Notes under the pieces: generated by a model
Database searches by the model: none
What the model saw: only the letters and a program-made list of their open reading frames with translations
What the model was told of the DNA's origin: nothing
Program-made: the position numbers and the translations under genes
NCBI RefSeq assembly: GCF_000308675.1
Contig: NZ_BAGE01000125.1
Span: forward strand, 1-60,181
Reading direction: 5' to 3'
Length of the DNA stretch: 60,181 nt
DNA from: Nocardia paucivorans NBRC 100373
GTDB taxonomy: Bacteria > Actinomycetota > Actinomycetes > Mycobacteriales > Mycobacteriaceae
Part shown: piece after piece, positions 32,353 through 41,190 of the stretch
Numbering within the stretch: position 1 is the stretch's first letter
How the letters are laid out: each line of letters opens with the position of its first letter

Positions 32353-33273
32353 ATGACCGTGTCTGTGCGTGGAGTCCTGCAGAATCTGACGAAGACGCTT
32401 GCCGTGGATATGGATCGGGCAGCGTCCGTTTCCGCGCGTCCACTAACGGAGATGGCCGACCGCTTCGGTGATGTGTCGAGAACCGCCCGGGCGGCCGAGC
32501 AGGACGGAAAAGCTCAGGTGATCAACGAGATTCGTGGGAAGGACGAAGACGGCAAACTCGCGGTGTTCTCACCGGACCAGGTGATCTACGACGTGCTGGA
32601 AGATCGTGTGGGCCGGCGCGGCATCAGTTTTCCGACAAAACCGTCGGACCGGGCCACTCGTGCCCAGTGGGTTCAGCGGTCCGACGAAAAGATCGACCGA
32701 GAATTCACCTATTTCTGGCCCGCCACGACAGTGCGTACGAGAGAAGAGGACTGGGTGCCCGATCCCACGCCTCAACCTCTTCCCGGTGCGGACGATCCGG
32801 CGACCGAGCGCAGCATCATGGTGAGCTCGCACGCCAGTTCGGACGTTTTCGCCGTCAAGGTGAGGGTGCAGGGGCCACCCACCTTCGAACCCGCTCGTTC
32901 GATTCCGGGGTATCACATACCGGAGCAGCTCGTGTATCCCACCCGAGACGTGCACCTGGACGGGGAAGAGTTCGGGAAATTGGTCGCGACGAAGAAAGAC
33001 GAGTTGGAGGCCGCCGCAAAGACACCGGAGTCCCCGGTGCGTCTGTTGGCGTGTGAGGCAGGGGCACCCGAAGGAGATGCCGCCGAACGCGCGGCGGTGG
33101 CGATGCAGGCCAACGGGGTGCTTCGAGAAGTCCAGGCGCCCACGGGTCTGGTTTTCCGCACCTTCGACAATGCCGGCGTCTCGGTGCTCGGTATCGGTGG
33201 CCGTGGAGATGCGGACGGAAACGTATTACCCGCGTTGCGGATTTTCCCGGCGCCGCCGCGTGGCGACGAGTAG
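32353..33273 (+). CDS. Uncharacterised protein with LLACEAG/APTG domain
   Basis: 306 aa from ATG 32353, no signal peptide. Residues 1-70 are helical and charged, the middle has a Pro-rich segment (VPDPTPQPLPG), and the last ~80 residues read PVRLLACEAGAPEGDAAERA… REVQAPTGLVF… This pattern (a beta strand ending in LLxCExG, a helix, then xVxAPTxxV) recurs at the ends of polymorphic secreted effectors. An effector or processing domain is therefore possible. The gene is single, and no immunity partner is evident downstream. The start is tentative. Confidence 0.45.
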   Translation: MTVSVRGVLQNLTKTLAVDMDRAASVSARPLTEMADRFGDVSRTARAAEQDGKAQVINEIRGKDEDGKLAVFSPDQVIYDVLEDRVGRRGISFPTKPSDRATRAQWVQRSDEKIDREFTYFWPATTVRTREEDWVPDPTPQPLPGADDPATERSIMVSSHASSDVFAVKVRVQGPPTFEPARSIPGYHIPEQLVYPTRDVHLDGEEFGKLVATKKDELEAAAKTPESPVRLLACEAGAPEGDAAERAAVAMQANGVLREVQAPTGLVFRTFDNAGVSVLGIGGRGDADGNVLPALRIFPAPPRGDE

Positions 33274-33640
33274 TCCCGGCCGCGTTCTCGACGATATCGA
33301 CCTGCCGCGCCGGCGGATCCGGATCGGCGGGATCGTCCGCCCGCTCACCGACGGGCGTGACGGACAGTGACCATCATTCGGCGCAGCCCGAAACCCACCT
33401 CTTCCGGATCGCATACGACACTGCCGGGAAGACGCCGGTGCAGCTCGAACGCAGTCTGCGTCTTACCCCCGCCGAAGGGCCCATTGATCCGTCGCCACCG
33501 AACCGCAGCGGCGAAACCCGGATTCGGTCGTCACCGGATTCGGTCGGAGCGGCTTCCCGAAGGGGAGCGCCAGGGCGCGGATCGCGCTTGTCGCGGGGCG
33601 GTCCTGCCCATCGAGAGCTGATCGTGGGATGCCGCGACAC
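33274..33640. other. Intergenic stretch, no gene supported
   Basis: Open frames here are short and contradictory on the two strands. The frame around 33390-33490 (SAQPETHLFRIAYDTAGKTPVQLERSL) looks partly protein-like and might be a relic, but no start, stop or homologue can be named. Confidence 0.3.
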
Positions 33641-33666
33641 TGTTTTGGACCGATATGTTCAAAACA
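33641..33666. promoter_or_regulatory. TetR-family operator upstream of the regulator
   Basis: TGTTTTGGAC (33641-33650) and GTTCAAAACA (33657-33666) form 10-bp inverted arms with one mismatch and a 6-bp spacer. The TAGGGT -10 element (33670-33675) follows 3 bases later and the GTG start of the TetR gene 16 bases later. A matching site precedes the efflux gene at 34331. Confidence 0.6.
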
Positions 33667-33681
33667 TGTTAGGGTGAGCGC

Positions 33682-34254
33682 GTGGCTCGACCCAGGAAAT
33701 TCGACGAACAGCGGGCGGTGGACGCGGCGATGCGCGCGTTCTGGGACGCCGGCTACGAGGGGACGTCGACGCAGGACCTCTGCGTCGCGACCGGATTGGG
33801 TCGCAGCAGCATCTACAACACCTTCGAAAGCAAGCGCGACCTGTACGAGCGGGCGTTGCGCCGGTATATGGACGACAAGAACGCCCGCACCTTCGCGATC
33901 CTGGACGGCCCCGGCTCCGTGAAGGACCGGATACGGTCGCTGCTGTGGTCGGCCGTCGAGCCGCCGGACGACGAACCGCTGGGTTGTCTGGTCGTGAACG
34001 CCACCGTCGAAATGGGGCAACGCGATTCCGAGGTGTCCCGATTGCTGGCCGAGGATCGGCAGCGGCGATTGGCGGCGCTCGCGAGTGTGTTCGAGGTCGG
34101 GCAGGCGGCCGGTGAGATCGACCGGTCCAAGAGCGCCGTCGATCTCGCCAACTTCGTGATCTCCACCATCAGTGGGCTGCGAGTGGTCGCTCGCGGTGGG
34201 GCGGACCGGCAGACATTGCAGGCGATCGCGGAGGTCGCGTTGAGCTCATTGTGA
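33682..34254 (+). CDS. TetR-type regulator of the adjacent efflux gene
   Basis: 190 aa from GTG 33682. The -10 element TAGGGT at 33670-33675 indicates a leaderless mRNA. The N-terminal helix-turn-helix reads MARPRKFDEQRAVDAAMRAFWDAGYEGTS and LGRSSIYNTFESKRDLYE. The C-terminal part is of the TetR_C_16/AcrR-like kind (GCLVVNATVEMG…). Two copies of a TGTTTTGrAC…CAAAA element flank the gene, one before it and one before the pump gene, so it probably represses both. Confidence 0.85.
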   Translation: MARPRKFDEQRAVDAAMRAFWDAGYEGTSTQDLCVATGLGRSSIYNTFESKRDLYERALRRYMDDKNARTFAILDGPGSVKDRIRSLLWSAVEPPDDEPLGCLVVNATVEMGQRDSEVSRLLAEDRQRRLAALASVFEVGQAAGEIDRSKSAVDLANFVISTISGLRVVARGGADRQTLQAIAEVALSSL

Positions 34255-34330
34255 TCTCGTCGTTCGCGTCCGTGGCGTAGTCCTTTCGGCTTCGGCATCC
34301 GGGTCGTGGGCGCGCGTCTTGGTCCGACTT

Positions 34331-34356
34331 TGTTTTGAACTGAACGATACAAAATG
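34331..34356. promoter_or_regulatory. Second copy of the TetR operator, before the efflux gene
   Basis: It shares TGTTTTG-A/G-AC at its start and CAAAA at positions 20-24 with the site at 33641, with identical spacing. It lies 15 bp before the pump start codon. The right arm is less perfect than in the first site. Confidence 0.55.
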
Positions 34357-34371
34357 TGAAGGGAAGCTTCG

Positions 34372-35568
34372 ATGCCGTTGGCCGTCTACATCCTGGGCCT
34401 ATCGATCTTCGCCCAGGGCACCTCGGAGCTGATGCTCGCGGGACTGCTCACCGAAATGGCGGGTGATCTGGGTATTTCCATCCCCCGTGCGGGGCTGCTC
34501 ATCTCGGCCTTCGCCCTGGGCATGCTGGTCGGCGCGCCGATTCTGGCCGTGGCGACCCTGCGCTGGTCGCGACGCAACGCCATGCTCGCCTTCATCGCGG
34601 TCTTCCTCGCCGCGCACGTCGCGGGCGCGCTGACCTCCGACTATTGGGTGCTGTTCGCATCCCGGGTCGTCGCGGCCTTCGTCTACGCCGGGTCCTGGTC
34701 GGCGGCCTCCGTGACCGCGGTCGCCCTGGTGCCGGTCACCGCGCGCGCCCGGGCGATGAGCGTGGTGGCCGGCGGGCTCACCGTCGCCACCATCATCGGC
34801 CTACCGGCGGGCACGTTCATCGGCCAGCACCTGGGTTGGCGCGCCGCCTTCTGGGCGGTCGCCATAACGACGGCGGTCTCCGCGCTCGGCATCATCGCGA
34901 AGGTCCCCGATATCCGCCCCGCCGAGCGCCCGCGGATACGCCACGAACTGCGCTCCCTGGCCACCGGCCCGGTCGCCCTGCTCTTCGGCACCACCATGGT
35001 GGCCACCGCCGCACTGCTGGTGAACTTCGGCTACCTGGGCGCGCTGCTGACCGAAACGACCGGACTGGCCGAGAACCGGGTGCCGATCGTATTGGCGCTC
35101 TACGGCCTCGGCAGCGTGCTCGGCATCTCTCTCGGCGGCCGTGTCGCCGACGCCCACCCGATACGCACCCTGGTCGTCGGGATCACCGGCCTCACCGTCA
35201 CCTCGGCGCTACTGGCCGCCACCGCGCACCACATCGTGCCGGTCGTGCTCCTCACCTTCCTGTTGGGCGCCTTCGGTTTCGGTATCAACCCCGTCCTGAA
35301 CAGCCGCGTGTTCACGCTGGCCCCCGCGGCCGCGACCTTGGGCGCGGCCTGCAATGTGTCGTCGTTCAATGTGGGGATCACGGCCGGGCCGTGGCTCGGC
35401 GGTCTGGCGATCGGCGCGGGCCTGGGATACCCGTCGGTCGCGTGGATCGGGGCCGGATTGGGGGTGGTCGCACTCGGCATCGTCGCGTGGTCCAACGCCC
35501 TGACCCGAGCGGCGGCCGCCGCACCGGCCGTCGGGACCGAACGTGAACCGTCCGTCGTCGAGGCCTGA
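34372..35568 (+). CDS. MFS efflux transporter, Cmx-type (TetR-paired)
   Basis: 398 aa, 12 membrane helices. Starts MPLAVYILGLSIFAQGTSELMLAGLL, very close to the signature of the pump at 12288 and of Cmx/CmlR proteins. It is complete, including the central loop (AERPRIRHELRSL) and the last helices. It probably exports a hydrophobic drug with proton antiport. ATG 34372 with GAAGGGAAG upstream. Regulation by the TetR at 33682 is inferred from the shared operator elements. Confidence 0.85.
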   Translation: MPLAVYILGLSIFAQGTSELMLAGLLTEMAGDLGISIPRAGLLISAFALGMLVGAPILAVATLRWSRRNAMLAFIAVFLAAHVAGALTSDYWVLFASRVVAAFVYAGSWSAASVTAVALVPVTARARAMSVVAGGLTVATIIGLPAGTFIGQHLGWRAAFWAVAITTAVSALGIIAKVPDIRPAERPRIRHELRSLATGPVALLFGTTMVATAALLVNFGYLGALLTETTGLAENRVPIVLALYGLGSVLGISLGGRVADAHPIRTLVVGITGLTVTSALLAATAHHIVPVVLLTFLLGAFGFGINPVLNSRVFTLAPAAATLGAACNVSSFNVGITAGPWLGGLAIGAGLGYPSVAWIGAGLGVVALGIVAWSNALTRAAAAAPAVGTEREPSVVEA

Positions 35569-35612
35569 CGGTTCCGACGAGTTGTCGCCGGCCGGAGAAC
35601 AGGAGTAATCCG

Positions 35613-36011
35613 ATGAGCAATGCACGCGCCGTTGTCGAGGAGTTCTATCGCCGCTCCCGCGCGGGTGAATTCGACCGCCTCGCCGAATTGTTCGCCGACG
35701 AGGTCGACTGGTACGTCTACGGAGCCGACGAGGTGCCGTGGACCGGTCGCCGTTCCACCCGCACCGAGGCCGCCGCGTTCTTCCGCGACCTACCCACCCA
35801 TCTGACGGCGGAGGAACTGACCGTGGACCGGCTCGTCGTCGACGGAACACACGTGGTGGCGCTGGGAAACATGCGTCAACGGGTCCGCAAGACCGGTGAC
35901 CTGTTCGTCTCCCCGTTCGCCTTCCACTTCACCGTCGAGAACGGACACATCACGCGCTACCGCACCTATGAGGACAGCCTCGCCCTGGCCCGCGCCTACG
36001 GGGTGGCGTAA
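35613..36011 (+). CDS. SnoaL-like (NTF2-fold) protein
   Basis: 132 aa, start ATG 35613 with a GGAG-like site. It has the NTF2-like/SnoaL pattern (ARAVVEEFYRRSRAGEFDRLAELFADEVDWYV…, ending with an aromatic strand FHFTVENGHITRYRTYEDS). These small α+β barrels are cyclases, isomerases or binding proteins, and no catalytic assignment is possible. It lies 44 bp after the efflux gene and probably shares its transcript. Confidence 0.85.
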   Translation: MSNARAVVEEFYRRSRAGEFDRLAELFADEVDWYVYGADEVPWTGRRSTRTEAAAFFRDLPTHLTAEELTVDRLVVDGTHVVALGNMRQRVRKTGDLFVSPFAFHFTVENGHITRYRTYEDSLALARAYGVA

Positions 36012-36094
36012 CCACAACAGTCGGCTCCCGACCGCCCTCGGCGCCATTGGACTGCGAGCGTATCGGGCGAACCTCGAACGCCATGGGGGACAGG

Positions 36095-37108
36095 ATGAGC
36101 GGGTCGACATCCGGACGGCGGAACGCCGGCGCATCGGAACATGGTTTCGCGGCAAAGGCGTCCACCGTGTCGGCTCCGAGCAGGATCGCGTTGGTCGTGG
36201 TCGCGATACTGCTCGGTGTTGCAATGACATTCGTGCCACGGTTGCCCGCGCAGGCGGCGGGTATCGTGCGGTGGGAAACGCGCGTGAGCGACCGCATTCT
36301 CGATATCGGGATCTCCTCACCCAACCTGGAAGGACCGGAGTGGTCGGTCAAGGTCGTCCGCCTGCTGCTACCACCCGGATGGTCCAAGGACGCCGACCGC
36401 ACCTGGCCCACCATCCGGGTGCTGCACGGCGGTCTCGACGACCACAAATCCTGGACCGACAAAGGCAATCTGGAGGCTCTGACCGCAGGTCGCAACGCCA
36501 TTTTCGTCCTTCCCGAAACCAGCTGGTGCAGCGCCTACTCCGACTGGTGGAACTACGGCTCCTGGGGTGCGCCGGCCTGGGAGAAATACCTGCTCGACGA
36601 TGTGCGCACCATCCTCGAAACGAGCTACCGGGCGGGCACCACCCGCGCCATCGCCGGTAACTCGATGGGCGGTCTCGGCGCGATGAAATTCGCCGCCGAA
36701 TACCCCACCCGATTCGAATCCGCGGCCTCCTTCAGCGGAAACGTCGACCCGCTCGAGGCCTCCGGAGCGCGGAGCGAACCCGATAAACCGGGCCAGGGCT
36801 GCGGCGCCGACTGGAAACGCGTCTGGGGCGATTACACGATTCCGGACCAGCGCGCCATCTGGGAGGAGAACAACCCCTACAGTCGGGCCGCCGACCTCAC
36901 CGGCAAACCACTGTTCGTGTCCTACGGCAAGGGCGATGCGGTGGAAAGCGCCGTCTACGAGCAGAACTACCGTTTCGTCGACCGACTCCAACAGTTGGGC
37001 GCGCAAGTGGACGAACGGTATGTGCCCGATCAGGGGCACAACTGGACGACCTGGCAGGTGCAGATGCAGAACGCGCTACCCATGCTGCTGTCGTCCGTGG
37101 GAGCCTGA
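36095..37108 (+). CDS. Secreted antigen-85-like esterase
   Basis: 337 aa from ATG 36095 (GGGGGACAGG upstream). An N-terminal signal/anchor segment (SRIALVVVAILLGVAMTFVPRLPAQA, ~residues 35-60) predicts export. The α/β-hydrolase part has the nucleophile elbow GNSMGGLGAMKF (~residue 190), a candidate acid residue further on, and the histidine in PDQGHNWTTW. Resemblance to the Esterase D/antigen 85 family (mycolyl-transferase fold) is clear, but a mycolyltransferase activity is not shown. Four cysteines lie in the mature part. Confidence 0.8.
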   Translation: MSGSTSGRRNAGASEHGFAAKASTVSAPSRIALVVVAILLGVAMTFVPRLPAQAAGIVRWETRVSDRILDIGISSPNLEGPEWSVKVVRLLLPPGWSKDADRTWPTIRVLHGGLDDHKSWTDKGNLEALTAGRNAIFVLPETSWCSAYSDWWNYGSWGAPAWEKYLLDDVRTILETSYRAGTTRAIAGNSMGGLGAMKFAAEYPTRFESAASFSGNVDPLEASGARSEPDKPGQGCGADWKRVWGDYTIPDQRAIWEENNPYSRAADLTGKPLFVSYGKGDAVESAVYEQNYRFVDRLQQLGAQVDERYVPDQGHNWTTWQVQMQNALPMLLSSVGA

Positions 37109-37179
37109 ACCGTACCGGTGCTGTCCTGAGACCCAGGTCCGCGACCGGACGCCCATTGCGGAAATACCGGCGAAAGGCA

Positions 37180-37398
37180 ATGAGCACAGACAACTATCCG
37201 AACCCCGGGCCTCGTTCCGCCGACTCGGGAAAACGCCGTCGCTTCACCGGCGCGGACCTGGTCGGAGCGTTCGTGGCTCTCCTGACGATAACCGTGCTGA
37301 TGCGGTTTCTCGGACCGACAGCGACAACCGTATCAGGAGTAATCGGCGCTCTTGTGTCGGTGGCGCTGCGCCGAACGGACCCACCATCCGACGGATAG
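37180..37398 (+). CDS. Small single-span membrane protein
   Basis: 72 aa from ATG 37180 (GAAAGG upstream). A hydrophilic Pro/Ser/Arg head of ~27 residues is followed by a hydrophobic stretch (LVGAFVALLTITVLMRF) and a second weaker one (TVSGVIGALVSVAL), so one or two membrane segments. No family was recognised. It lies 71 bp behind the esterase gene. Confidence 0.5.
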   Translation: MSTDNYPNPGPRSADSGKRRRFTGADLVGAFVALLTITVLMRFLGPTATTVSGVIGALVSVALRRTDPPSDG

Positions 37399-37439
37399 CG
37401 GGACCACTCGGCGCGTAGGCACCGGCCGCTATCCGCCCG

Positions 37440-37658
37440 TCATTGCGGATGTTGCGCCGCTTCCAGAGCCTGTGCGGGCAGTACACCACCGGCCCCGAGG
37501 ATCTCCACCCCGAGCAACCGATTGTCCTTGTCGAAATCGAGGACGATTTCGGCGTTATCGATCGGTACGCTTTGCTGTCGGACCGCTTCGCCCGCGCCGA
37601 TGGGGTGCTTCACCGCGATATAGGCGGCGTCGGCCTCGGGGTCGTAGGTCGCATGCAT
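37440..37658 (-). CDS. DUF2283 protein
   Basis: 72 aa. The phrase TYDPEADAAYIAVK followed by ENDRLLGVEILGA-type residues (DKDNRLLGVEILGAGGVLP) is the DUF2283 signature, a short β-rich domain often found near toxin-antitoxin or prophage genes. It is complete. ATG 37658. It is cytoplasmic, with no functional assignment known. Here it has no obvious toxin partner. Confidence 0.8.
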   Translation of the reverse strand: MHATYDPEADAAYIAVKHPIGAGEAVRQQSVPIDNAEIVLDFDKDNRLLGVEILGAGGVLPAQALEAAQHPQ

Positions 37659-37700
37659 GCTCGAAAGGCTTCTGTTCGCCGACGGACCGATGCGGGTGGA

Positions 37701-38051
37701 TCAGGTCCAACCCGCTGCCACCACCTCGCAGTCCCTGTTCAGAACCACCCACACATCCGTGTCCTCGTAGCGCGTCGTTCCGGGGTCCTCCCCCATGGAT
37801 TCCTCACCCCAGCGGATGGCCTGGTTCATCAGGACCTCCGAAATACCCTCCTGCATCACTTCCACATGACCGAAGACGGTGTAACCGGCGACCTCCGAGC
37901 AGCCGAAGAGGGACGATATTTCACTCCCGGGCACCGTGGTGGCATGAGTCGGCGCTGCGGGCTCGTTTCCCTCGGCGGACGCCACGCCCGCCGAACCGGA
38001 CACGACACTTGCCGCAATCAACACCGAGCCGACGACCTTGCTCCAGCGCAT
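37701..38051 (-). CDS. Small secreted protein
   Basis: 116 aa from ATG 38051 (the GGAAACGAA region lies upstream; the in-frame extension to 38096 has no site). The Sec signal peptide is cleaved after SAGVASA (about residue 27). The mature part has two cysteines (LFGCSEV and NRDCEVV), likely a disulfide, and is acidic. The function is unknown. It is oriented toward the DUF2283 gene, 42 bp away. Confidence 0.65.
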   Translation of the reverse strand: MRWSKVVGSVLIAASVVSGSAGVASAEGNEPAAPTHATTVPGSEISSLFGCSEVAGYTVFGHVEVMQEGISEVLMNQAIRWGEESMGEDPGTTRYEDTDVWVVLNRDCEVVAAGWT

Positions 38052-38179
38052 TTCGTTTCCTTCTGTCGTTGGCCCGACGGCAGGAATGCCCCGCAATCAT
38101 GATGACCAAAACGATTGATTTTCAATCATTCTGCTGTACGCAGTGCGGTATCGGTTCCCTATGTCCATCACTATGTGCC

Positions 38180-39610
38180 CTACGCCATAGTTCCCTTCGT
38201 TGCGTGGACCGGTGGACGAGGGGTTCGGTGTGTGGCGACGATGAGCGCGCCGGCGGTGAGTGGGGGTAGTGCCCACAGCGCGGTGCCGATGTAACCGTTT
38301 TCGGTGGGCAGCATTGCGCCGTTCGGTGTGGCGGCGGCGAGGAAGAAGCCGGCGAGTGCGCTGCCGATGCTCATTCCGATGCTGCGACCGATTTGATTGA
38401 TCGAGAGCACACTGGCTGTTTCCTCGTGCGGAACGCCGACGAGAACGAGCTTGGGCATCACCGCGAACACACCTCCGACGGCGAAACCGAGGAGAGCGAT
38501 CGCGGCGAGGACGGCCAGGAGTGACCGGCTGCCGACGGCGAACAGCAAGGAGCCGGCGGCGGCGATCACAACCGACAACGCATAGGTCCACCGTTCGGTG
38601 ATACGTGCGGTGAGACGTGGAACCGCTTTTCCGGCAAGGAATCCGAGCAGGGAGAACGGGATCAGGGCCGCGCCCGCGGCCACACCGGACAGGGCGAAAC
38701 CGTAGTGGGCGTCGCCGGGTGTCTGCACGTAGCGGGTGAACAGACTGAACAGCAGATACAAACCTGCTCCGGTGACGAGTATCGCCGCGTTGGCCCGGAG
38801 TACGGGCGCTCGGCCGAGCAACCGCAGATTCACCAGCGGCGCTGTGGTCCGTAGTTCGATGAACGCCCACAGGGTCAGGACCGCGGCAGAGCCGGCGAGG
38901 ATACCGCCGACCAGCCAGGTGGTGCTCCATAGCGAGGGTTGCGCGATAACGAGGAGGGTCCCGAGGGTGCCGAGGGTCAGCAGTAGTGCGCCGGTCACAT
39001 CGAGGCGGGGTGGCTCGCCGGGTTCCTCGGCGGGCAGTGTCCGCCAGGCGATGAGGAGTGCGGCGGCGGACAGCAGGAAACCGAGTGCGTATGCGGCGCG
39101 CAGACCCGCGAGCTGGTCGAGAAGGCCGACAGCCGGATAACCGACCCCGATGCCGACGGTCGAGGCGACCGATAATGCCGCGATCGTCGAGGTCGCGCGT
39201 TCCGACGGCAGATGGGTGCGGGCCACGCTCATCAACAGCGCTCCGACCGCGACGGCCGGCCCCTGTAGTCCGCGTCCGATCAGCAATACCGCGAACGGGA
39301 GCGGGAGCACTGTCAGCAGGCCTCCCAGCGTGACCAGGGCCAGGGTGGCGAGGATGGTGACGCGGCGGTACGGACCGCTGCCGAGGCGGCCCAGGACCGG
39401 CCCCGCGATCGCACCGGTGAACAGGGTCACCGTCAGGGTCCACTGCGCCGCATCCAGGGACACGTGCATTCCGGTGGCGACCGAGGTGATGAGAGGTGCG
39501 CCGACACTGCCGACCACCGCTCCCGCCAATGCGGTGCAGACAAGCGAGACGCTCAGTCGCCCATCGCTCTGGTCGGGGGTTTCGCCGCGGCCTTCGGTGC
39601 GGATGTTCAT
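38180..39610 (-). CDS. MFS drug transporter, DHA2-like (14-TM)
   Basis: 476 aa. About 14 hydrophobic segments are visible, starting VCTALAGAVVGSVGAPLITSVA, with an RxxxGx-type motif in loop 2-3 (LGRLGSGPYRRVT). Its length and helix count suit the EmrB/QacA-like DHA2 drug:proton antiporters. ATG 39610 overlaps the TGA of the TetR gene (ATGA). It is almost certainly repressed by that protein. Confidence 0.85.
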   Translation of the reverse strand: MNIRTEGRGETPDQSDGRLSVSLVCTALAGAVVGSVGAPLITSVATGMHVSLDAAQWTLTVTLFTGAIAGPVLGRLGSGPYRRVTILATLALVTLGGLLTVLPLPFAVLLIGRGLQGPAVAVGALLMSVARTHLPSERATSTIAALSVASTVGIGVGYPAVGLLDQLAGLRAAYALGFLLSAAALLIAWRTLPAEEPGEPPRLDVTGALLLTLGTLGTLLVIAQPSLWSTTWLVGGILAGSAAVLTLWAFIELRTTAPLVNLRLLGRAPVLRANAAILVTGAGLYLLFSLFTRYVQTPGDAHYGFALSGVAAGAALIPFSLLGFLAGKAVPRLTARITERWTYALSVVIAAAGSLLFAVGSRSLLAVLAAIALLGFAVGGVFAVMPKLVLVGVPHEETASVLSINQIGRSIGMSIGSALAGFFLAAATPNGAMLPTENGYIGTALWALPPLTAGALIVATHRTPRPPVHATKGTMA

Positions 39611-40179
39611 CGGTTTTCCTCAGCGGTGATGTGCGCGAACAGGCCGGGTCGGATCCGGGTGCGGACGCCTTCGGCCCATGCCGCGTCGACCTGCTCGATA
39701 TCCATCGCCGCGCCCGCGTTCAGCAGCATCCCGAAGGCGAGGAACGTTTTCACCGTCACCGGTTCGAGTCCGGTGCCGTCCTCGGTGGTGTGCCACAGGC
39801 GTGCGAAACATTCGCGCACCACGTCCCGCACTTCCGGATCGCCGCATGCGGCGAAACCTTGTAGCTGCAGTAGCAGTCCGGTCCGATCGGCGAGCAGGTC
39901 GAAGTACTGCGCGCCCATCGCCGAGAGGGCGTCCAATCCGGTCTTGCCGTCGCCGGCCTCTCGCATTCCGTCGCCGACCCGCTCGAACGCCGCACGAACC
40001 AGCTCCAAGAACAGCGCCTTTTTCGTCCCGAACATCCGGAAGATGTAGGCCTGTGTGATCCCCGCCGCCTGCGCGATCGCCTCGGTCGATGCCCCGTGTA
40101 ACCCGTGTTCTGCGAACTCACCCGCCGCGATGGCCAGCACCTGGGCGCGGCGTTCCGTTCTGCTCATCCGTTCGGCCAT
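39607..40179 (-). CDS. TetR-type repressor of the adjacent MFS gene
   Basis: 190 aa from ATG 40179. The helix-turn-helix is at residues ~10-55 (VLAIAAGEFAEHGLHGASTEAIAQAAGITQAYIFRMFGTKKAL). The first helix and operator-reading helix are typical of AcrR-type repressors. The C-terminal part (QLQGFAACGDPEVRDVV) is like those of multidrug sensors. A TAACTT element seven bases before the ATG suggests leaderless transcription. Confidence 0.88.
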   Translation of the reverse strand: MAERMSRTERRAQVLAIAAGEFAEHGLHGASTEAIAQAAGITQAYIFRMFGTKKALFLELVRAAFERVGDGMREAGDGKTGLDALSAMGAQYFDLLADRTGLLLQLQGFAACGDPEVRDVVRECFARLWHTTEDGTGLEPVTVKTFLAFGMLLNAGAAMDIEQVDAAWAEGVRTRIRPGLFAHITAEENR

Positions 40180-40192
40180 GACCGTAAGTTAC

Positions 40193-40205
40193 TAGTTACT
40201 AACTA
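40193..40205. promoter_or_regulatory. Palindromic TetR operator
   Basis: TAGTTA-C-TAACTA is a perfect 13-bp palindrome. It is flanked by further partly repeated TTACTA/ACTACTAA words and covers the region just before the TetR start (on the minus strand). Direct control by the regulator at 39607 is likely. Confidence 0.6.
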
Positions 40206-40842
40206 CTAAATAAATGTGACCTCGGCCGCGCGGGTTTCCGGGTGGGGACAGCGGTGACTCGCCGGCCGATGCCGCATCGGTCGAGTCGATCGTGGATACC
40301 CGCACCGCCCGCTACGCCGAGGCCTGCGGCGAACCCGACGCGGCGCCCTCCGGCGTCGGATACTCGAACGGTCGAAAGTGGTCGATGACTCCCGCGTCGC
40401 GCGGTACCGGCAGATGGACCGGCGAAGTCGCCGGAGCTCATCCAGGCCCGAATCGGGCTGGAGCAGGAAGTCGAGCCCGACTACGAGATGTATTCCACAG
40501 GCCGCCCCCGAACCGTGGCGGCCCTTCCTGCTGTCTTGGCAGGATCGGAGAGGGCGTCGTTTCGCGCCGATCGGACCGGTCGGCCGTGCCGATGGTTTTC
40601 GTATATGTCCGAGTTATATGCCCGAGTTATATGCCCGAGTTGCCTTTTACCGAAGGGCATCTGTCGAGCCGGGCCGGGGCAGAGGAAGAGGTGGTCGAGA
40701 ATTCGACCACCTCGCTCTCGCGCGACCGGAGCCGACCTGTGGCCCGGACAAACCGGCTTCCCGGCGGGCCGCCGAACGAAGCGGATTCACGTGCAAAGGG
40801 CTTTTGCGATCCCACATCCCCTTCGAAGGCGGCCGCCAGGGG
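40206..40842 (+). other. Decayed coding remnants, no intact gene
   Basis: Protein-like segments follow each other in different frames: DAASVESIVDTRTARYAEACGEP (about 40260-40330), VVDDSRVARYRQMD (about 40378-40420), then PELIQARIGLEQEVEPDYEMYSTG (about 40430-40500). This is the picture of an old frameshifted gene. From about 40500 to 40842 nothing can be recognised. A tandem ATATGCCCGAGTT repeat is seen at 40605-40640. Confidence 0.4.
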
Positions 40843-41190
40843 TCAGCGGCGTTCTTCCTGGATACCGGCATAGCGGCTGGGCATCACCAGGCAGTACAGA
40901 CCGCCGACCTCGTTGGTCATGCAATACACCGGCCGGTTCTCGCTGGAACTGCCGGTCGGGTCCCGTTGCTCACCGACCCGCTGGATGGTGATGTGGTGCG
41001 GATCCTTGGGCGGTTCCGGTGCGGGTCCCTTGTCCCACGGATGCCACGCGAGCAGCCCTCCGCCGATACCGGCGACCATGATCGCGACCGACAACAGGAC
41101 ATGGCCTGTCTGTCCGGTCCGAGTGGGCGCAGAAGTCCCTTGCGGCCGAGGTGGTAATGGCTGAGATGCAGGGGCGTTCGAGTCCAACAT
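40843..41190 (-). CDS. Single-span membrane protein, hypothetical
   Basis: 115 aa from ATG 41190. A Pro/Thr/Ser-rich head (residues 1-28) is followed by a membrane helix (VLLSVAIMVAGIGGGLLAW) and a hydrophilic part with two cysteines (VYCMTNEVGGLYCLV). The ribosome site is weak. No family was recognised. It stands alone between decayed DNA and the XRE regulator. Confidence 0.45.
   Translation of the reverse strand: MLDSNAPASQPLPPRPQGTSAPTRTGQTGHVLLSVAIMVAGIGGGLLAWHPWDKGPAPEPPKDPHHITIQRVGEQRDPTGSSSENRPVYCMTNEVGGLYCLVMPSRYAGIQEERR

Noticed and set aside
38097..39443. 448-aa open frame on the minus strand
   Set aside because: An Arg-rich second frame of the MFS gene 38180-39610; not a protein.
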